From Ophthalmolycus amberensis (lineage: Eukaryota > Chordata > Actinopteri > Perciformes > Zoarcidae), in the NCBI GenBank assembly GCA_024529925.1, contig JAFEUB010001789.1:157001-221000 (forward strand): 64,000 nucleotides of DNA. The letters are read 5' to 3'. Position numbers and translations under genes: made by a program. Shown here piece after piece: positions 1 through 12,500 of the stretch. Numbering within the stretch: position 1 is the first letter of the stretch; every line of letters starts with the position of its first letter. Below the pieces are notes generated by a model that made no database searches, was not told the origin of the DNA, and worked only from the letters and a program-made list of their open reading frames with translations.

Positions 1-1468
1 TAAAACTTGACTTTTATTTTGACGAACCACGACTCCTGGACGAAGCAATGCGAAGAGAAAATCAGCATAGCATTAAATGAGAGATGTTGACCGACTGGAG
101 AATACGTATTTGAAAGCAATACAGAATACTTGAGAGCCTTACTGCATTATATTTCATCATCAGCTGCCTGACTTTTATGTTTTCCTATCCATAAACAAAG
201 ACATTTCCACCATAAATTGGCTGTAGTAAGGTTAGATTTGTTTGTGTTTTTGCAGAGTACAGGGTGCGCTGTTTGTGAATTTGGAATCACTTGGTTCATC
301 GTGCAGGAATGAATTGTTCTCTTTAGTTTGCACTAATCTGAAGCTTCACTCTGCAGTCGCTGTAAAAAGAAAAGAAAAATGGCACAGAAACCACCTGCAC
401 TGGGATGAGGTCATGTGAATTTATTATTAGCCCTGTGGATGGTGGTGGTTGTAGCTTTGAATGGTAACAATGGCGACAAGCGTCATGGAGGGGGCCCCCC
501 CACCAAAGTAGGTAGTAGGCTTAAGTGGGGCCCTTGTGACCTATTTATAGGCTGCTTATTTATCAGATATGTTGTCGTAGAATAAATCTGAGTACAGAAA
601 TAAGCAAACTTAGGACATTATGTTCGATTGTCTGCCTGCAGAGAAATGAAAAAAATATGAAAACTGTAACAAAACAAATAATATAAAAGAACAAAAATAA
701 TAAAACAAACAAAAAAAGCTTTCGCTGTAATGAATGCACATAATAAGAAGGAAGTACGCTTCAGCTATTATTGTGTGGGGTTGTGTTATTGTGTGAGTGG
801 ATCCCACCACCCTCAGTAATGTCTTTTGACGCGCAGTTTTTCCATAATTTGCCGATTAATGCGAGGCAGATGCACGTAATGCTTCTGTGTGCGGAGCTGG
901 CCGGCCTCAGAGGCAGCGGGAGTGCTCAGGCTATGAGATAATGCCAGAGAGAGGCCAGCCTGGGACTAACACTGCTGCCACTGCTGCTGTGTGTGTGTGT
1001 GTGTGTGTGTGTACACACAGTCACAGTAAACCCCACCAGCGGATGTTTTACATCCCCTTTCCGCTCAATTACTGCCTCTCAAGGTCACAGATATCTGTCC
1101 AAGATACTTTTTGCAGGTTTTCTCAGCTAACTGCAGCCATGATTTCCTATATGAATGTATATATAAATATGTATTTATTTTTGTTTTGCATCTTTGCATT
1201 TCCACTAAAATGGGAGTCACAGGAGACTATTTGTTTCCTCCCATAAAAGGCTATAATGAGCACCTCATCGTCATGATGCAGGTCGTAAACGTTGCTGTGG
1301 CTGCAGTCTGAGGCCCTCATTCTTTCTTGGCTCTCTCCTCGCCGTCCTCGCCCCGTGACTTTTTATTAGATACTCAATCCGAGAAGTTTCCCCCGAGCTG
1401 TTTGTTTGCTCATGATCACTTAATGGATTTAATGGGGATGTGTGGTAGATATTCAGAGAATGTGTGTG

Positions 1469-1505
<37 letters not shown>

Positions 1506-1987
1506 ATTCCACCCTGCGACTCACCCGGCCTCTCCGGATCTCAGCGCAGCGCGTCGCTCTAATCCTGCCTTCCTGTTTTCCTGCAGGAGAAGAAGTGAGG
1601 CGGAGAGGAAGAGCCCATCTGATAATTAGCCCGATAACAGTCGCACTCAGTTTACCTGCAAGGGAGCGAGGAAAAAGTAAAAGAACAAGTCGCACTGGGA
1701 AACCTTTTCATTTTTTATTAACCTTATTCACAGAGTAGGAGTGCTGTACAGTAATGGCACACTGAAGCTAATGATTATTCTTCGTAAAAACCGAACAAAG
1801 AAAACTCAAATCTATATTATTGTTTTATATTATTCAGAAATAAATTGGAAAAAATAACTTTTCCACAGCGAAACCTTGTGTGATTAAATGAGGCAAAGGT
1901 TATAAACCTTGAGGTAACCTAAGAGCATTGTCTTATTTCCTCCTTTGAAATCCAGAAAGTATTTTGGCACAATGCAGCTGCAACTCG
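1..1987. other. left edge, gene-free flank
   Basis: TG arrays at 988 and 1461, a C run at about 494-501, AT-rich parts. I see no exon or RNA gene. Confidence 0.6.
1461..1504. repeat. TG microsatellite
   Basis: About 44 bases of TG with one interruption (TAGG). A shorter TG array is at 988-1012. Confidence 0.95.
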
Positions 1988-2019
1988 TCATTATAAAGAC
2001 GGCAATGAAAGTATTTCTG

Positions 2020-2175
2020 TACTTCATTTCAACATTACATTACATGTGCTCTGTGATACAAGTATATTTCGTCAAATACTGTAGTTAAGTACAATTTAAG
2101 ATACTAGACCTACTAATTATATGTTCTTTGCTTTTTTCTTTTTATGCTACTTTCTACTTCACCTCATCTCGGGTA
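2020..2175. repeat. partial copy of the ACTTAAGTAC-type repeat
   Basis: Recognisable words are ACTGTAGTTAAGTACAATTT and TTTTTATGCTACTTTCTACT. More diverged than the other copies. Confidence 0.5.
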
Positions 2176-2179
2176 CAGC

Positions 2180-5100
2180 TGAAACGATTAGTCGATTGAC
2201 AGAAAATTAATTGGCAAATATTTTTTAAATGGTTCAAGTCATATTTAATGCACGAGTCATAAGAATTTGAATGATACACCAAAAATAGTATAACAATCAC
2301 AAGGGACATTTCTCTACTTCTAATACTCGAAGTACATGGTCCTGATTCTACTTACATAATATTACTGACGTTGTAAACAATATAAATAATGCTAATTAAT
2401 AATTATGGACTGGGTGGATAGGTACAGTATGTGCACGTGAACGTGTCAATATACAGAATACACAGCATGTATTTATCTAGATGATACGTGCATGTTGAAG
2501 TAGATGTTTTGAACTGTGATCGCGTTTGCGTCGACAGTGACCACACAGGCTGCCTTCCTCCCAATGATGTCTTCATGAAACTACAATCCCACTAAAGACG
2601 TCCACTTGTGAGGGAAGGAGAGAAAGAGAGAGAGAGGGGAGGAAGGTAAAAGGCGAGTGCTGGGTGGTTTGTTTCTGCTTGACAGTAATGAAGTGTCTAA
2701 TGGTGAACTGTCAGCAGCTTAGACAGACCAGAGAGCTCGAGACTCTGTGGAGACACAGCACACACACACACACATACAAATCTTATATACAAACACGCCC
2801 GCTTGGTGACGCCTGGCCAATTACCACCCACCGCCAATTATTGCAGCTCACACATGGCCGCTGCTCTGAAACCTCTCCGCCATGTGTGGATCGACCTGTG
2901 ATGTGGTCGCTGAAGCACTAACACAGAGCGAGGGCGTCGCGATGGTGCAGCAGACCAAAGGGCCATGTGTGAATCCACCAATTTATTACTACAAGTCTGC
3001 TCTTTAGTCTCTTCGTACATTGAGAACAAAACGCTGTACAATAGTTCAACCCGACTGGCTATTGAAAGGACAGAAAGAGACAAAGATCCCTCTGAGCAGC
3101 AGTTGAATAGAAGAAACCAGCAGTCACTGGTAAAAGCATGTCATACACAAATATAGAAGTAACTGTCAAGAGTTATTCAACGACCATTAAACGGAAGCAT
3201 TCAATGTCAGATTATTAATTATATGTTTTGGGTTGAAATATTCAAAATTCAAATGGAAACCTGTCACAGCAACTTTGAGGTAACGATGGAAATCTTTTGC
3301 TTTCTTCAATTAAAAAACAACTGTGAATCAGTGTCAGCTGCACCACACAGGTATGGGTGACACAATGTCTTAAAGAAAACCTTTGACCCATAATAATAAT
3401 AATACCAGAGGAACTAGGATGGCCCAAACAGACCCGAATAAAGCAACAACACCAGCAGCATGATGATACGTGTCATGTTTCCAGTTCAAACTCTCCACCT
3501 GCTTCATAAGCCACATATTTCTCCTGTGATGATTATGATGCACTGAGACATCGGTGACGACTTGAGTGACGATGCAACAGGAACTACGTGACGATGACGG
3601 GGCCGAGCTGATGACTACGTGACGTAGGCGATGACTATGGCACGTAGTTGACGAGGACGAGACAGAGGCCATGGCGACAGGACGTTGGTGACGACGACAG
3701 ACTTAGGCAACGACTAGTGACGAGACGATGACGATGACGAGGCGATGATGATTGGACATAGTAAACGTCAACGGGACCTTGTCGATGACGACAGGATGTT
3801 TGTGACGTAGGAGGTGAAGATGGGATGTAGGTGATGACTAAGGGACGTAGGTAAGTCATGTAGAGTTCTTTAGTGTGCTTGCATAATTGCAAAGTGAAAC
3901 TAAAAAACAAATGAATCAAATATATACGATATAACAAAAACCAAGAATGTTGGTTCGGACTTTCAGGTGTGAATAGACAAACAGACCAGAAACCTACTGA
4001 AACACAGCTGGACCCCACCGGACCGATTTGACTGAATTTACTTTGGACCCCAAATCCTATCTGACCTCTAAACACCTGGTTTTTCTTGGCTTGTTTTTGT
4101 GAAAACGAAGTAAAAACACCACAAGCTTCCATGTGATCCACAACTTTTAGTGGTCACAGTCAGCATGAGGAAAGAGACCGACAGTGAGAGGTAATGAGTC
4201 AGCTGGATGGGGCGGGATGAGACGGACCCCCTGCCTGGGTGACATCTGCCGTCTGTTTTTCTTTCACACCTTTGAGAAAGGGCATCGCCGCTGTCTTCCT
4301 CTCCGTCTCTGCCATTACTTTACACACGGCTGTCAGCTGAAGGCAACGGTGTTTATAGCTGTTTGATATGGCTCCTGTTGAAAGAGGGTGAAATAAGTGC
4401 TAGTGAGGGGCGAGATGCAGTAATTATTGAAATCATTAGAGTTACACACTTTTGCACAGGCCCCATGTGAAGAAAGCTAAAACTGGGCCTTCTTTCATAC
4501 CTCCGCATAGCTGGCCAGTCACTGCATGAAGTAGATGTGATTGTTGTTTTGTTGGTTTCAGAAAGTTAGAGAAATTGTCACATACCGATGCTTTCTACTA
4601 GAAAAGTGTTTCATGTGACGAGTTGTTGGATTAAAAAGAAGTCAAAAGTATTTATACCTGAACCGAACGGCCACATATCATTTTAAATATGTGTCTCAGA
4701 GCAGCTCTCTTGCGAGGCGTTCAGAGCATTGCACTCGGTTATTTACATGAAAAGAAGCAGAAACATTCTTGTAAAGACAGAAAAAAAGAACGCTTAAGAG
4801 AGAAGTTGAAACCCTGGCTAGTCCCTCACCTTCTAAGACGATTACGACTTGAATGACACATTGTCGGTTTCAGAAAGTTAGAGAAACAGAGTGAGGTCCC
4901 TGAACTCAGGCACGGGTGTGCAATCCAATGAATACAATTGGCTGTATTATTGGTTGGGAAGCCAGTGGGGGATCATGCCCTTGCTACTGCATCAGTAACT
5001 CTCATTGTTTCGTCTGGAAGCAAAGTAGTTTATGTTTAAAAAAAACAAGATATTATGTTATTTCCCATGAAAAAGAATGATTTTGATTTCCACACAGCTC

Positions 5101-5680
5101 TTCAAATCATAACCATGTAGTAGTTTCACGGCTCCAGAGTCAGAGCTATCATTCACAAAACACACTTTTTCTTTTTCTCTTTTTTTTTTTTACCTAAAGA
5201 GACATTGGCTCGACTGTTGGAGAAGTCTGGCCAGCACCAGCGTGTCCGGGGTTCAGATCCAGAAATCTCTCCCCATTAAAAAGAGGCAGCCGTGTAGTTT
5301 TGGGTTGGATTGGATTATTCACACATTTTTCTGCCTCCTTCTCAGAGACTTTTTTTTCTCTCCTCTCTCCCCTCTGTTATAAACGGCCTCCCTCACTTTC
5401 TCTTCATGCACGTCATCCCGACATCTGTAACACGACACACACACGCAACAGTTGCTGAGGCTCTTGACTCAGTTTTAGAAAGGGTTTTGCGTGACCTCTT
5501 CGCCGACACTTGACAACGTAGCATCAGCGACTTCTCTCATTAGGAAATACATATCAAAGCTCCTGGGACACATAAAGCTTAGAAGCTTTACTTTTTAAAT
5601 CAAATCCAGCTCCGCAACAGCTCAAAGGTAAACAGTTTCACTCCCGTGGGATGTTTGCAGAGAGATTTGTTCTGTAAAAG
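2180..5680. other. gene-free flank around the minisatellite
   Basis: GAGA-rich stretch near 2620, short CA run near 2760, then the minisatellite and unique DNA. No supported gene. Confidence 0.6.
3545..3860. repeat. degenerate minisatellite of GACGATGA / ACGTAGGTGA words
   Basis: Imperfect iteration of short words such as GACGATGACG, ACTACGTGACGTAGGCGATG, GACGTTGGTGACGACGAC and GGACGTAGGT. CpG is frequent because of the unit. It creates a long chance open frame on the minus strand. Confidence 0.75.
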
Positions 5681-5684
5681 AAAC

Positions 5685-5950
5685 ATTTAAACATTTTTCG
5701 GGAAATATGCCGATTTGCTTTCTTGCTGGGAGTTAGATAAAAAAATGAAGCTCATATCTGTCCATTAAATATGTAGCTGAGATGGTTAGCCTAGCTTAGT
5801 ACTAGAAACGGAGAAAAGGCCAGCCTGGCTCTGTCCAAATGTACAAAGAAATCAACCTAAAATCTTCTATCTGTCTTGTTTGTTTAATCCGTACATACAT
5901 CCATGTGTAAAAACAACAGATTGCAGTTTTATAGGAAGGTTAGGAAACCA
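5685..5950. repeat. teleost interspersed repeat with TTAGCCTAGCTTAGTACTAG core, copy 1
   Basis: It contains GGGAAATATGCCGATTTGCT, TTCTTGCTGGGAGTTAGAT, TTAGCCTAGCTTAGTACTAG, CAGCCTGGCTCTGTCC and CTTGTTTGTTTAATCCGTAC, a word order I associate with a very common fish repeat. A second copy is at 55425-55585. Confidence 0.7.
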
Positions 5951-6714
5951 GTCTTGACCACTCCTGTCCTCTTCCACCTGCCGTCCATCGAGGCTCTAAA
6001 ATGAGGCCTGGGGGGACATTTAAGGCTGCAGGGTGCGAGTGTCCCGTGAAAGCCTTCTGTCGAGATAACAGCTGGACAGCAGTTCATTGGTGCTCTTTAC
6101 ATTCAGCAGGCTGATCTCAGCGAGCTGCTGACCTTCACTAAGTGTTGTCTTGGGGGGATAATCTAATTGAACCCTAATTTGGGGACCTGAAACCTCTTAG
6201 CATGGGGCCATAAATGGTAGAAATCTAATGCTGACGGATTGCCACAGCTAAAATGTTGCTTGGTTTGGCTTAAAGGACCATACTTGTGGATTTGTATGTT
6301 TCACCCCATTTACTACTAATTACATATACTTCATGTTTAATTTGAATTCCTGCTCACCATTTTCTAAAGCAGACTGTGGAGCTTTGGGGTTATTTTGAAC
6401 GTGTTTTCCTACGATCCAGATTGCTGTTGTTTTCATTTCATTTCATTACATGATAAAGATCAGTTTGCAGACTGAACCGTGCTCGAGTTCAGGTAATACT
6501 ACCACTTGGTTACAGAACTGCAGTTAATTATATCTGGGATCTGGCATGTTGGTATACTTTTGTCCATCAGAAACTCATTTTAAAGGGTTCATGAAATGGT
6601 TTTCAAAATCTCATTAATTCTCTAATAATCAACGTTTCTACGTATGAAAATGTTTGTAAGAATTTGTCAAATGGATTTTCCTAATTTTCCGAGGACAGAC
6701 ATGTTATGCGCTGT

Positions 6715-7135
6715 TGTGGTGGAACATAACTATACTTAAGTACAAATTCAAGGTACTTGTACTTTGTTTGAGTGTGTCATTTATAATAACAAGCCTGTTT
6801 TTCTGAACTCGTGAAAAGATGACTTTTGAAAGATACGTGGTTTTGACAAACGCTACAAACATATGATGATCTCATAGAATACGATGCATTGCTCTAGATG
6901 AAACTAGCCAACAGTAAATAATGGAGTTTAAATTAGTACGGCCGTAAACATCTACAGCAGTAAAATGCAACTGACACATTAATGCAGCAGTAAAATTCAT
7001 TCCGAAACATCATAAACACAGACGGGGAACATTTATTGCACAATGAATACTTTTACTTTTCATACTTTAAGTACATTTTACTGATGATACTTTTACTTAA
7101 GTACGGTTTTGAATGCATGACTTTCCACCGCTGAT
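6715..7135. repeat. teleost ACTTAAGTAC-type interspersed repeat, near-full copy
   Basis: It begins GTGGTGGAACATAACTATAC, TTAAGTACAAATTC and ends TTTTACTTAAGTACGG, ACTTTCCACCGCTGAT. The inner part (CTCTAGATGAAACTAG, ATCTACAGCAGTAAAATGCA) is the reverse complement of the copy at 44425-44815. Confidence 0.75.
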
Positions 7136-7335
7136 GAGCAGGATCGGTATCGATACCTTATTAGTTATAGATATTACTTATAGAATACTAAATACCTCCA
7201 TCCCTACTTTATATCTCCCAAAAATATTGACAAAAAGTTTATATTCACGGCAGCACACATGCAGACATTTGAGGTGTGAGATCTAAATAAATGTTTTGCT
7301 TCATTTGCCAGTAGACGAACACAAACCAGCACGTG

Positions 7336-7337
<2 letters not shown>

Positions 7338-7382
<45 letters not shown>
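7338..7382. repeat. CA microsatellite
   Basis: About 45 bases of uninterrupted CA. Confidence 0.95.
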
Positions 7383-7386
<4 letters not shown>

Positions 7387-9082
7387 CACACTTTCCTCCC
7401 TCTTAACCCCTCGGTTGCCTGACTTCCTGTCTCCCTGCTGCCTGAAAGCCGAGCCAAATCAATTAGTCTGCAGGAATTACAGAGCAATAAATAACGAGGG
7501 CCAGTCGGCAGCAGCGGAGACGGGCGAAGGGGAAGCCAGAGTTATGGGGCCCCTCCTGTCTGCATGTGCAGCGCAGGATGCCGGGGCCTCCGACCTCCAA
7601 CAACATCACAATATCTCCTTTTTACGTGCTTCACTGCATGATGTTTACAGAATGAAGTATTTGGTGTAAGGAGAGAAAGATGAGCGACTAATGACCGTTT
7701 AACTTGTGCACTGTTTTCAGTGATGGAATGATGAGTTACAGTAAGAGAAGAAGAAACAGATTTCCTCAATAAATGTATAGATATTACCATGAGCTCCATT
7801 CTGTCTTCTGGCCCTGTGGGTAACTGTGGGTAACCGTAGACGCCAGGCGGGGGGGGGGTGTTGCTGCATCACCTGTGACCTTGGGTTGTCTTCTGGTGTT
7901 ACCTGATCCGTCCTGTTGCAGACTGTCCCAGTCAAAGCATCACGCTGTCTCTATTACACACGCAGACACGGAGATACGTTTTCAATTATGATGTGTTGAT
8001 TTACAAAAGCAAAACCAGTATTTCTCTATGTGACGTGTGAATGATTTGAACCTTTATATAATACTGTTACAGGCCTGACACATTTTAAGGGTTCTGTGTG
8101 TCTTTCTTTTACATGTATTAATTGTTGTTTTATTGCCAACGGGCGAACGGATTGTGACGTAACTTTAAAAAATGAGACCTTCCCTAACTGCGATAAAAAA
8201 ATCAGTAAAGTAACTGCAGTCAACACTGAATGAACATGGAGGGCCAACACTAGAATTGAGACAGACGGCACGACAGGTTAATGCTGCAGCAACACGCTCC
8301 TCGGATGGTCCTCTTTCCAGAGTTGAGAAGTCGTTCTTCCGACTTCGGTGGGTTCATGAGCCAAGTCATGCTGCGAAAAGACAACATGGACGCTACAAAG
8401 AAGGTGTGTTGTATTTTATTGCTCAGTGTTTGAACAACGCGCTGATAGCCGTTTCCAGTATTAGCATGACAGCAAAGAGCAAAGCAAAAGAATCAGGTGA
8501 CCCATGAAATATGATTGGGACTCTGTTTTGATTATTCTGACGCCCCATGAATGCAGCACAAATGATCGTTGGTCAGTGACATTTCTGTAACATCGTATGA
8601 GCTTATATAACCTACCTACATTCAAGTGGGATACTGAATCAATGCAGTAAAATTCATATTTTTATCCTCATTTACATTGCGTCGCAGAAGCGCAACATCG
8701 ACTCTCTGATTTCCTGTTAGCTTTGTCAGCACTGTTGCCACTGTTAGCGCTGTTGGTAACATTTGCTGCTAGCCACCGGCTCAGACCGGCTCTCCATGTG
8801 CTGGCAGGTCATTTTAATATTTTAGGACTCTCTGATGTTACTGGTTTCCTCTCTCCAGCAGCAGGCCGTGTCAGCAGACACCCGTATGGATCCACGTGGC
8901 TGCCAGTTGTGTCATGGCTGCTCCTCTGTGTGATAAGCTGCTCTCATGTTGTCAGTGTTAACTCAACATCCTGTGTCCACACTCTCTTCCTGGCCTTATC
9001 ACGCACTGTGTGTGCAGACAGAATCACAAATACTTCCGGAGGTCAGTAGATAAAGTAGACCAACAAACATTACACTAAACCT

Positions 9083-9137
<55 letters not shown>

Positions 9138-9153
9138 CACACACACACACACA
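9083..9153. repeat. CA microsatellite, longest in the left flank
   Basis: About 70 bases of CA with one AA interruption. Confidence 0.95.
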
Positions 9154-12100
9154 TACAGAGTACAGGGCTGTAAACAGTGTTTGTGCTTATGGTCCAGGGT
9201 TCAGTGTGCTGCAGCATTGGTTAAACTTTAAACAGGGATAAACAGAGTTGCTACATGTTCGAGTCCATCTCCTCATTCTGTTTACTGGCTGATTAGATTG
9301 TAAAAAGACAAAATGTCCCATAAAGCAGTCCAAGTTTTGTCCCACATAGAGCTGAGTCTTCAGGAGTGTGACGACATTGGAGAGAGAAGACCACAAAGGA
9401 CCACAAAGTACTACAAACTATATACAAAACTACAAAAACTAGCATTATGCAATAGCTGTCGCCTCTAACCCTGTTGGCTGAACAGCACAGGGACCAGTGG
9501 TCGAATTACACCGTGGCTTTTGGGGGAGCCCTATTTTTCCAATCTTACAGAGAATACCACAAATAAACAAAAACGTTCAATTTCAAGGCAATGGTTTGTG
9601 TTTCTTTGGTAAACAGACCAGACCGGGGATGCTATGACAATTATGAACCCACAGCCTTAAATGTGACATTTAGGCCATACATGGCGCCAACAATGATGAT
9701 ATTTCATTTACTGTTACAAGAGAAAAAGATTTGAATATGAGGACTAACCGATGTGTTCGGAAAATGTCACTGTACCCACTATATTGTAACAAGAAGTGTA
9801 TGCTGATAACAAACTGACTCCGTTCCGAATCCGCTGATTTGGACCCGTTCATTAAGCGGCTCATTTGGCCCAGACTCGGATCTCTTATTCAAAACTAACT
9901 ACAAAATATCTAAAATCAAGCTGACCAACATCTTGATTGCTCTATAAAAGTGTGAATACTCTTATCAATAAAACCAAAACAGACTTTTCAGTACACATAA
10001 AAGAATCAGTTTTGAATGCATGAAGATCCTTTTCTAGTTTTCTTTCAATTTATTTCTGTCTTTGTCTCATGAGTCTGCTTTCTTTCATTCTATCTCCCAA
10101 ACTAAACTCTTTATCCCATTGTGAGTTTCTAGTCTCCAGGTAACCGGGGACTTTGAGAACCGGGAGGCTGTTTAGAGTTGGTACGATACAATATTTGGCA
10201 CAGCAAACCTTAAATATTTAGGCTGCCGGAGATGTTGGAGTTTCTATGATGTTATAAGGATGACGAGTCAAGAAAGACGCCACAGATATTGTCAGCAGTG
10301 CAGTTTAATTTGCCTCTGAGAGACATTTCTCTTGCCTTTTTAAGGATAAAAAAGTCTCGCCTCAGTGCCTTCAAAACAAATATGATCCTTTGATTGTTGA
10401 AACTTGCCAAGTGATGATAACTGCAGTTGATTCAACAAATACAGGTCGGAATTTACTGAGAATGGATCTGGAATATGTCTGGCTCGCTCTGATCAAAGCT
10501 GGCAGTCTGTGTGGCGGAGGATGTGGATTCAAACCTTAGCAGTCAGTTACCATGACCTGCAGTTCACTCAAACTCTGGACTTTTCCCTCTTTGTTTGGCA
10601 TATTGTTTTGCAGTTGGAAGAAAAATGCCACGTGAACTCACATGGCACCAAATAACGGCAACAGGATGCCTTGAACAGAAGATTTCTGATGTTCAAGCCA
10701 GTAATCACACTCTGGTGCGGACTAACAACCAGTCCAATTTCGCTTTCGAGACATCTCGGACCTGCGTTGGACTTCTGCAGATGTCCAATGTTTGTTTGAC
10801 ATCTAGGCCGAGAAGAACACACAGAATATGTTAAATCAAGTCCACAAAAATAGAGACGTTTAAAAAGTATTTCACAAGGAATTGGAGGAGAAGGGGTTTG
10901 TTAGCACAGTAGATCAGTGCTGAGTTACTTCAAATCTCTTCTTTCCACCGGACATGCCTCAACATGCACGTCTAAAATAGCACTTTAAAATAATTAATAA
11001 TACTGGTTGTAATTAATGTTACACACACACACACACGTACACACCTCCAGACACCCAGACTCAGACCTTTATCAGCTCATGCAGGAGGGGAGCTCAGAGA
11101 GAGAGAGAGACGCTCTGGGTGAGAAAGATTTATTGTACATGGGAGATAAGAGACACACTCACATATGTACAGACCACACACCGTGTACACAGGCGATAAC
11201 ACACACACACTGACACATCATCATGCACACACACACACTTCAAAAGCCTGTGCTGGCTGGGATCACTGCTGCCCTCTCCTCCCTCCTCTTGACCCCTAAC
11301 CTCCATCTCTTGATTCTCTCGTCTCGCTGTCTCTGTCTTTCATCTTACTCACATTTTTCTCTCTGTCTGTCGCTGGCTCTTTGTCTTTTCTAGTGCAGAT
11401 TTTGTGGGAAGTTCTAGTTTCCTCATTTTGGTCATAAAAGGCATTTATCTAAGTTAAATGCTGAGCTACGGACTAAGTCTGGTTAAGGTTAATAAATAAA
11501 GTAAAGTCAAATTAAAGTAAAGTCAAATTAAACTCATATTGACCATGATATGACGAGATATTTTCAATGATATGGAAAACATTGTCAAAAGTTATATTGC
11601 ACAGATTAATGAAAATAATATTGCACATGAAATTGAAATGTAATAATGTACGATGTTAAAAAAGTGCTATTGCACCTGATGTGGTTTTTATTGCTGTGTT
11701 CCTGCAGAAGAGGGAGGAGTTATATACGGTACTTTGATGGCCACAGGTAGAGATGATATAGAAAATACAAGTTTGGAAACTAGCCATCAGATTAACTAAT
11801 CTTCTGTGGAGGACAAAACAAAGACAAACCTCTAAATAAAGTGGTTTATATCATCTAGATAAGCTGGAGGCTCGTTTACAACCTGTCTGATTAGCTGAAC
11901 TCCCCCTCTGGACATCGCTGTAGCAACGCCATCATAATACCAGATCTCAGCTGTTCATTTGTTGATCATGACTGATGACAATGATCGACAAAGCTATAAG
12001 GCTCAGGATGTAATAACCTGTAAGTTTCCTTTCCATTGGGAACAAATTGGCTCAGGAAGGCGACTTTACACGGATACTGGCTGAGGATTCTAATACACTG

Positions 12101-12477
12101 AATCCCCTCAAAAAGCAACCAGGTAAGTGTTCCTTTGAATTAGAGAAAATATTCATATTCATTAAGACTAATATTTAAAGACTATTAACAAAGGAATCCC
12201 CTTCTTAATCATGTTAATAATAACTATCTATAATTATTCACTGAATACATCCTTCAGTATCGTACCACTCAAAAATCACAATAAAGAAAAACAAAAAAAG
12301 AAAATTGGAGGGTCAATGCAATGCATGCGTCTGCAGGGAGCTGCAGCCAGGTGAGCTAGATGAGCCGACGAGCTCATTGCACACAGCTGGAGGGGCGACG
12401 CCTTAAAATCACGTCTGGGTTTGTAGGTTTCCAGTGAAAGCATCCGCAAAGACAGAGAAAAAGACACACAGAGCTGC

Positions 12478-12500
12478 TTTATTTTAAATTATACTTTATT
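12478..12500 (-). terminator. candidate polyadenylation signals for fgfr4
   Basis: Two AATAAA hexamers on the minus strand, 17 bases apart. The second is followed within 10-30 bases by a GT- and T-rich stretch (CTCTGTGTGTCTTTTTCTCT), the classic downstream element. The orientation matches fgfr4. The distance from the stop is the main doubt. Confidence 0.4.

Larger units (their letters stand above)
7140..12470. other. gene-free flank downstream of fgfr4
   Basis: CA arrays at 7338, 9083, 11022 and 11198, a G run at about 7850-7858, and a small tandem repeat AAAGTAAAGTCAAATT at about 11500-11530. No neighbour gene could be identified. Confidence 0.6.

Noticed and set aside
3635..4141. 168-codon open frame on the minus strand, the longest outside fgfr4
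   Set aside because: Its second half runs through the minisatellite, which lacks stops because of its unit. Composition is low-complexity and no domain is recognisable.
5225..5265. tRNA-like B-box (GGGGTTCAGATCC)
   Set aside because: No A-box at the right distance and no cloverleaf; similar GATTCAAACC and GAGTTCAAACCC words at 10530 and 32668 also lack a fold. Possibly old SINE debris but not supportable.
8723..9049. 108-codon open frame with a hydrophobic, signal-like start
   Set aside because: The start comes from CTGTTGCCACTGTTAGCGCTG-like tandem words common in fish repeats, and the rest has no family resemblance.
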